64,000 nucleotides of DNA from Streptomyces sp. MNU76 (GTDB taxonomy: Bacteria; Actinomycetota; Actinomycetes; Streptomycetales; Streptomycetaceae), in contig NZ_JAJKLK010000005.1 of the NCBI RefSeq assembly GCF_020982545.1, forward strand, positions 124,001-188,000, read 5' to 3'. This document shows, piece after piece, positions 60,062 to 64,000 of the stretch. Positions within the stretch are counted from its first letter, which is position 1. Every line of letters starts with the position of its first letter. The position numbers were made by a program, and so were the translations under genes. The notes beneath the pieces are model-generated. The model was not told the DNA's origin and made no database searches. It saw only the letters and a list, made by a program, of their open reading frames with translations.

Positions 60062-60837
60062 CCGCGCGTACGGGCACGGGCTCCTACACACCGAAGCCGG
60101 GTGCCGCCCCGCTCCCCCGCATGATCGCGGCGCAGGCGGCGCTGGAGACGAGGATGCTGCTGCGCAACGGCGAGCAGCTGCTCCTGACGGTCGTCATCCC
60201 GACGCTGCTGCTGGTGCTGTTCGGCTCGGTGGACATCGTCGACACCGGTGAGGGCGAGGCGGTCGACTTCCTCGCGCCCGGCGTCCTCGCGCTCGCCGTG
60301 ATGTCGACGGCGTTCACCGGGCAGGCCATCGCCACCGGCTTCGAGCGCCGCTACGGCGTGCTGAAGCGGCTGGCGGTCTCCCCGCTCCCCCGCTGGGGCC
60401 TGATGGCGGCGAAGACCCTGTCCGTGCTGGTCACGGAGGTCCTCCAGGTCGTCCTGGTCACGGTGATCGCCTTCGCGATGGGCTGGGACCCGCACGGCAA
60501 CCCCTTCGCCGTGCTGCTCCTGCTGGTCCTCGGCACGGCCGCCTTCTCGGGCCTCGGGCTGCTGATGGCGGGCACGCTGAAGGCGGAGGCGACGCTGGCG
60601 GCGGCGAACCTCGTCTTCCTGCTCCTGCTGGTGGGTGGCGGCGTCGTGGTCCCGCTGGAGAAGTTCCCGGACGCGGCGCAGAGCGTGCTCGGGCTGCTGC
60701 CGATCGCGGCCCTGTCGGACGGGCTGCGGGACGTCCTCCAGCACGGCGCCGGGATGCCGTGGGGCGACCTCGGGATCCTCGCCGTGTGGGCGGTGCTCGG
60801 GCTGGGCGCGGCGGCCCGCTTCTTCCGCTGGGAATAG
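60058..60837 (+). CDS. ABC-2 type transporter permease
   Basis: 259 aa with six membrane helices, starting QLLLTVVIPTLLLVLFGSVD and ending GILAVWAVLGLGAAARFF. The ABC-2 signature region is around ATLAAANLVFLLLLVGGGVV VPLEKFPDAAQSV. It forms an exporter with the preceding ATPase. In actinobacteria this pair commonly lies between suf and ctaA. Substrate unknown. Confidence 0.92.
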   Translation: MTARTGTGSYTPKPGAAPLPRMIAAQAALETRMLLRNGEQLLLTVVIPTLLLVLFGSVDIVDTGEGEAVDFLAPGVLALAVMSTAFTGQAIATGFERRYGVLKRLAVSPLPRWGLMAAKTLSVLVTEVLQVVLVTVIAFAMGWDPHGNPFAVLLLLVLGTAAFSGLGLLMAGTLKAEATLAAANLVFLLLLVGGGVVVPLEKFPDAAQSVLGLLPIAALSDGLRDVLQHGAGMPWGDLGILAVWAVLGLGAAARFFRWE

Positions 60838-60869
60838 CGGCAGGTCACCTCGCGTGTGAAGTGTGAAGA

Positions 60870-60890
60870 GCGGCAGGTCACGCCTGCCGC
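60870..60890 (+). terminator. Short hairpin after the ABC exporter operon
   Basis: GCGGCAGG (60870-60877) pairs with CCTGCCGC (60883-60890) around TCACG. The sequence AGCGGCAGGTCAC also occurs 34 bp earlier at the end of the permease gene, so the stem lies on a small direct duplication. Confidence 0.5.
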
Positions 60891-60948
60891 ACCTCAGGGC
60901 CACACCCCCTCGTGAATGCGTGCACAAGCGGCGGCCTACGATGGGGGC

Positions 60949-61950
60949 GTGCCGAAAGTGACCCGCGACGACCTCGTCTCCGCTGCGCGCAACCCGCTCG
61001 CCTTCATCGCCGAACGCTGGACCCCGGACCCCGGAACGGTCCGGCGGGCGGCTCTCGCCGCCCTCGTCATGGCGGTGGTCATCGTGGTGACCGGCGGTGC
61101 CGTACGGCTCACCGGGTCGGGCCTCGGCTGCCCGACCTGGCCCAAGTGCACCGACGACTCGCTCACCGCGACCCGTGAGATGGGCGTCCACGGCTACATC
61201 GAGTTCGGCAACCGCCTGCTGACGTACGTACTGTGCGCGGCGGTCGGCTGGGCCATCGTCGTGGCGCGCTCCCAGAAGCCGTACCGGCGGAGTCTGACCC
61301 TGCTGGGCTGGGCGCAGTTCTGGGTCGTCATGGGCAACGCGGTGCTCGGCGGCATCGTCGTGCTGGTCGGCCTCAACCCCTACACGGTGGCCGCGCACTT
61401 CATGCTGTCGACCGCGCTGATCGCCGTCGCCGCCGTGATGTGGCACCGCACCGGCGAGGGCGACACGGCCCCGCGTCCGCTGGTCGGTCAGGCGGTGCGG
61501 CAGCTGGTGTGGGTCCTGGTCGGCGTCACGCTGCTGCTGATCGCGGTGGGCACGGTCGTCACCGGCGCGGGCCCGCACGCGGGTGACTCCAGCGAGGTCG
61601 AGCGGATCCCGCTGAACTGGGAGAACGTCACCAAGCTGCACGCCGTGCTGGCCTGGATCGTGGTGACGCTGACCTTCGCCCTGTGGTTCGTCCTCAAGGC
61701 CGTGGACGCCCCCGCCGAACCGCTGCGCCGCACCCGCGACCTGTTCCTGATCCTCCTCGCGCAGGGCCTCCTCGGCTATGTGCAGTACTTCACCGACCTC
61801 CCCGAGGTTCTGGTCGGCGCCCACATGTTCGGCTCCTGCCTGGTGTGGATCGCGACCCTGCGGGTGCTGCTGTCGCTGCGGGAGCGGCCGGTGGACGAGG
61901 TCGACGTGCCCGCCGCGGCAGCCGAGGCGCCGGTCGCGGCGCGCGGCTGA
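60949..61950 (+). CDS. ctaA: Heme A synthase (COX15/CtaA)
   Basis: 333 aa from GTG 60949. It converts heme O to heme A for cytochrome c oxidase. About eight membrane helices are seen, with the family hallmarks VVTGGAVRLTGSGLGCPTWP KC, EFGNRLLTYVLC, AAHFMLSTALI and NVTKLHAVLAWIVV, where the His residues bind heme. The GTG lies 6 bp after TACGAT, so the transcript may be leaderless. An ATG at 60916 would start before the promoter. Confidence 0.93.
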   Translation: MPKVTRDDLVSAARNPLAFIAERWTPDPGTVRRAALAALVMAVVIVVTGGAVRLTGSGLGCPTWPKCTDDSLTATREMGVHGYIEFGNRLLTYVLCAAVGWAIVVARSQKPYRRSLTLLGWAQFWVVMGNAVLGGIVVLVGLNPYTVAAHFMLSTALIAVAAVMWHRTGEGDTAPRPLVGQAVRQLVWVLVGVTLLLIAVGTVVTGAGPHAGDSSEVERIPLNWENVTKLHAVLAWIVVTLTFALWFVLKAVDAPAEPLRRTRDLFLILLAQGLLGYVQYFTDLPEVLVGAHMFGSCLVWIATLRVLLSLRERPVDEVDVPAAAAEAPVAARG

Positions 61951-61951
61951 G

Positions 61952-62725
61952 TCAGCCGTACGCCGCCACGAGGTCGTCGATCGCGGGCCCGAGGAACAGC
62001 CGGGTCAGCTCGGCCCGGTACGGCACCTGCTCGGTCGGTGCGCCGTAGCGGCGCCGCCGGACGTCCTCGACCACCTCGGCGGGCGCGCCCAGCGTGGGCA
62101 GCAGGTCCAGGGCCTCCCGCTTGGAGATCAGACGGCCCTCGCGCAGGGTGGCCGTGGCGCGGGCGAAGGTGAGCAGGCCGAGGTCGACCCAGACGTCCCG
62201 CTCCCACAGAGGGGCCCTGTCCACGGCCGGGCGCCAGAACTCCTTCTGGTCACGGACGACGAAGGCGTCCAGCTCGATGTCGGAGACGGGCGGCAGCAGG
62301 GCCTTGGGCTCCTCGCCGTGCAGGACGAGGCCGAAGGTGTGCAGTTCACGCCGGGCGACCGGGGTGACCGTCCGCCGGAACAGCCGCTCGTGCGCCCAGG
62401 TGAGGTGTCTGCGTGCGGCGTCGGCCGCCGTGGCGGGCGTCGGATAGGTGCAGTGCAGCAGGGCGGCGAGGCGGTCGTGGCGCAGCCGGGCGTGCAGTCG
62501 GCCGACCTGCCAGGCGGTGCGGGCGGTGACCGGGCCGTCCAGGACGACGATCAGGTCGAGGTCGCTGCGGCCCTCCCGGTAGTCGCCGCCGCCGAGGGAG
62601 CCGTGGGCCCAGACGGCGAGCGGGGTGAGCGCGCGGAGTTCGTCGAGGAAGTGCCCGAGCAGGGTCGCCGTGTCGGTGTCGGTGGCCGGTCCGGGTAAGC
62701 GGGTGGTCGCGTCGCTGCGTGTCAT
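61952..62725 (-). CDS. Nucleotidyltransferase-domain protein
   Basis: 257 aa. The active-site motif WAHGSLGGGDYREGRSDLDL IVV contains the GSxxxG...D-x-D metal ligands of the Pol-beta/MNT-type superfamily. The C-terminal helical part (DVWVDLGLLTFARATATL, REGRLISKREALDLLP) resembles AadA/ANT-type proteins (DUF4111-like). It may adenylylate a small molecule. No partner gene overlaps it. ATG 62725. Confidence 0.8.
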   Translation of the reverse strand: MTRSDATTRLPGPATDTDTATLLGHFLDELRALTPLAVWAHGSLGGGDYREGRSDLDLIVVLDGPVTARTAWQVGRLHARLRHDRLAALLHCTYPTPATAADAARRHLTWAHERLFRRTVTPVARRELHTFGLVLHGEEPKALLPPVSDIELDAFVVRDQKEFWRPAVDRAPLWERDVWVDLGLLTFARATATLREGRLISKREALDLLPTLGAPAEVVEDVRRRRYGAPTEQVPYRAELTRLFLGPAIDDLVAAYG

Positions 62726-62770
62726 GTGCCCAGTCTGGACAGCCGCCGCGGGCGCCGTACACCCGGCGGC

Positions 62771-63877
62771 TCACTCGAGCCCGTAGACCCGTCGTGCGTT
62801 GTCGGCGGCGATCAGTCCCGCCACGCGTTGGGCGTCCGTGAGCGCCCAGGCGCCCTCCGCGACCCACGTCCCCAGCACCCGTGCCAGCGCCTCGCGGAAC
62901 AGTCGGGCCCCGACCACGTGCAGTTCGGGCAGGCCGTGGGCGCCGCTGGAGAAGAGGAGCTTGCCGAAGGGGGCGAGTTCCAGGACCTCGGCGAGCACGG
63001 CGGTGGCCCGTGCGCCGGTGCGGACCAGTTCGGCGCCCAGGTCGGCGTAGACGTGCGGGAAGACAGCGGCGAGGTGGGCGGCGTGGCGGTGGTACGGGTA
63101 GCCGTGCAGCAGGATCAGGTCGGTGCCGAGGCCCGCCGTGGCGCGGGCGAAGTCGGTGAGCAGGACGGGGTCGGTGGCGTCGATCCGCAGGCCCGGTTCG
63201 CCGAGGCCCGCGTGGAGCTGGAGGGGGCGGCCCGAGGCGACGGCGATCCACAGCAGGTGGCGCAGGAGGACGGGGTCGGTGAGCGATCCGCCGACCGGCC
63301 GGTGGGCGAGCCAGCGTCCGACCGCGCCGCGCACCTCGCCGGGCCCGGGCGGCTCGGGCGCGAACGCCAAGCCGTGCCGCACGCCCGCGACCGACGCGAA
63401 GGCGACGGCGTTCGCGGCGGCCGCGTGTACGGACTCGGCGAGATTGGCCAGGAACGACTCGACGGTGCCGGAGGTGTCGGCGACCTGTTCGGCGAGGAGT
63501 TCGAGTCGGACGATCTCGTGTGCGTCGGCGTCCGCGGTGGAGGCCATCTCGCGGGGGCCGGTGAGGTCGCCCGGCAGGCCCGTGTCGACGAGGTAGGTGG
63601 TGACCCCGCTGCCGCGCAGGAGTCTGCGGCCGGCTTCCAGGACGCCCAGCTCGCGGCGGCGGGCGAGATAGCGGGCCGGTGGGCAGTGCGGTTCGAGGCC
63701 CAGCAGGGGTGGGCACCAACGGCGGACGGCGAAGCCCGTCTGGGTGTCGAAGAAGGTGGTGCCGGGGGCCGGTGGGCCCTCGCTGCGGGCGAGGTGGGCC
63801 TCGAAGGTGCCGAGGCCCAGCTCCGTGCGCAGTACGCCGTGGCAGTACTGGTCCACGAGGGACGGCGTGTCGATCAT
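62771..63877 (-). CDS. Amidohydrolase family protein
   Basis: 368 aa. It begins IDTPSLVDQYCHGVLRTELG, where D-x-x-C-H replaces the usual HxH, then LQLHAGLGEPGLRIDATDPV (metal His), LILLHGYPYHRHAAHLAAVF (His), YADLGAEL (Asp) and LLFSSGAHGLPELHVVGARL. The pattern fits the amidohydrolase-2/uronate-isomerase-like branch, often annotated next to glutamine-synthetase-like proteins. Reaction unknown. It starts 58 bp after the partial gene at the right edge, probably one operon. Confidence 0.8.
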   Translation of the reverse strand: MIDTPSLVDQYCHGVLRTELGLGTFEAHLARSEGPPAPGTTFFDTQTGFAVRRWCPPLLGLEPHCPPARYLARRRELGVLEAGRRLLRGSGVTTYLVDTGLPGDLTGPREMASTADADAHEIVRLELLAEQVADTSGTVESFLANLAESVHAAAANAVAFASVAGVRHGLAFAPEPPGPGEVRGAVGRWLAHRPVGGSLTDPVLLRHLLWIAVASGRPLQLHAGLGEPGLRIDATDPVLLTDFARATAGLGTDLILLHGYPYHRHAAHLAAVFPHVYADLGAELVRTGARATAVLAEVLELAPFGKLLFSSGAHGLPELHVVGARLFREALARVLGTWVAEGAWALTDAQRVAGLIAADNARRVYGLE

Positions 63878-63934
63878 CGGGCTCCCCGAGGCTGGACCTG
63901 TGAACTCCCACAGGTCCTAACGGGTGAGCGGGGC

Positions 63935-64000
63935 TCAGGTGTTGCTGTTGCTGGGGCCGCCGACCTGGATTCCGGCCATGCGCGACCACTCGTACGGGCC
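63935..64000 (-). CDS. C-terminal end of a gene entering from the right edge
   Basis: The last 21 codons read GPYEWSRMAGIQVGGPSNSN T-stop. The frame is open to the window end. Too short to name. The Gly/Ser/Asn-rich tail suggests a flexible C-terminus. It precedes the amidohydrolase gene on the same strand. Confidence 0.5.
   Translation of the reverse strand, partial: GPYEWSRMAGIQVGGPSNSNT

Noticed and set aside
1..64000. CRISPR arrays, rRNA or replication origin
   Set aside because: No regularly spaced repeats of 25-40 bp, no rRNA-like sequence and no DnaA-box cluster were noticed on either strand.

Overview
The window is high-GC DNA of a Streptomyces-type actinomycete. Supporting this are near-universal G/C at third codon positions, frequent GTG/TTG starts, ATGA/GTGA gene overlaps, sugar ABC importers with no ATPase gene of their own, an actinobacterial suf cluster with a Rieske gene, and actinobacterial families such as SigE-type sigma factors and CU044_2847/Trypco1-like proteins.

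Layout. (1) 1-13100, minus strand: a pectin/plant-polysaccharide island with pectate lyase (cut by the window edge), rhamnogalacturonan-acetylesterase-like SGNH hydrolase, sugar-binding lipoprotein, a pectinesterase remnant, GH43, PmoA-like, Gfo/Idh/MocA, a 75-aa coupled ORF, two permeases, an IlvD/Edd pentonate-type dehydratase, a DapA-like sugar-acid enzyme and a FadR-type GntR regulator. Two sites with the core AAGCGCTT lie upstream of the permease operon and of the pectinesterase remnant. (2) 13260-16793: MBL hydrolase, maleylpyruvate-isomerase-fold protein, MFS exporter, DHFR-like reductase. (3) 16845-20061: divergent hexuronate oxidation genes, kdgD plus an unknown 390-aa protein on minus and uronate dehydrogenase on plus. 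These complete a route from pectin galacturonate towards 2-oxoglutarate semialdehyde. (4) 20403-25509: a polyol operon (DeoR, binding protein, two permeases, zinc dehydrogenase). (5) 25629-30244: small protein, TerD-like gene with frameshifts, two chimeric gene remnants, and ACC deaminase with its GntR regulator. (6) 30348-32413: a TROVE/Ro60-like gene preceded on the same strand by two structured RNAs that look like bacterial Y RNAs carrying circularly permuted tRNA modules. This is the most remarkable locus here. (7) 32454-40009: PhoX remnant, a frameshifted conserved gene, secreted nuclease, ArsR-SRPBCC pair, ABM protein, YihY. (8) 40154-42633: an IS701-like element abutting a 169-bp hairpin MITE whose end supplies the stop codon of a DUF3618 gene, then a holin-like gene. 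(9) 42792-51472: dapA, SigE-family sigma factor and partner, dapD, a TetR/SMR pair, an IS110-family element and an AbfB-domain membrane protein. (10) 51543-64000: core functions, namely suf Fe-S assembly (sufT-like, sufU, sufS, sufC, Rieske, sufD, sufB, sufR), an AAC(3)-like acetyltransferase, an ABC exporter, ctaA, a nucleotidyltransferase and an amidohydrolase.

Several plus- and minus-strand genes have simple frameshifts in G/C runs (21.4, 26.46-26.53, 34.05 and 41.0 kb). Some may be sequence errors. Others (pectinesterase, PhoX, trypsin/SBP, Trypco1 chimera) are clearly truncated genes. No rRNA, canonical tRNA, CRISPR array or replication origin was seen.
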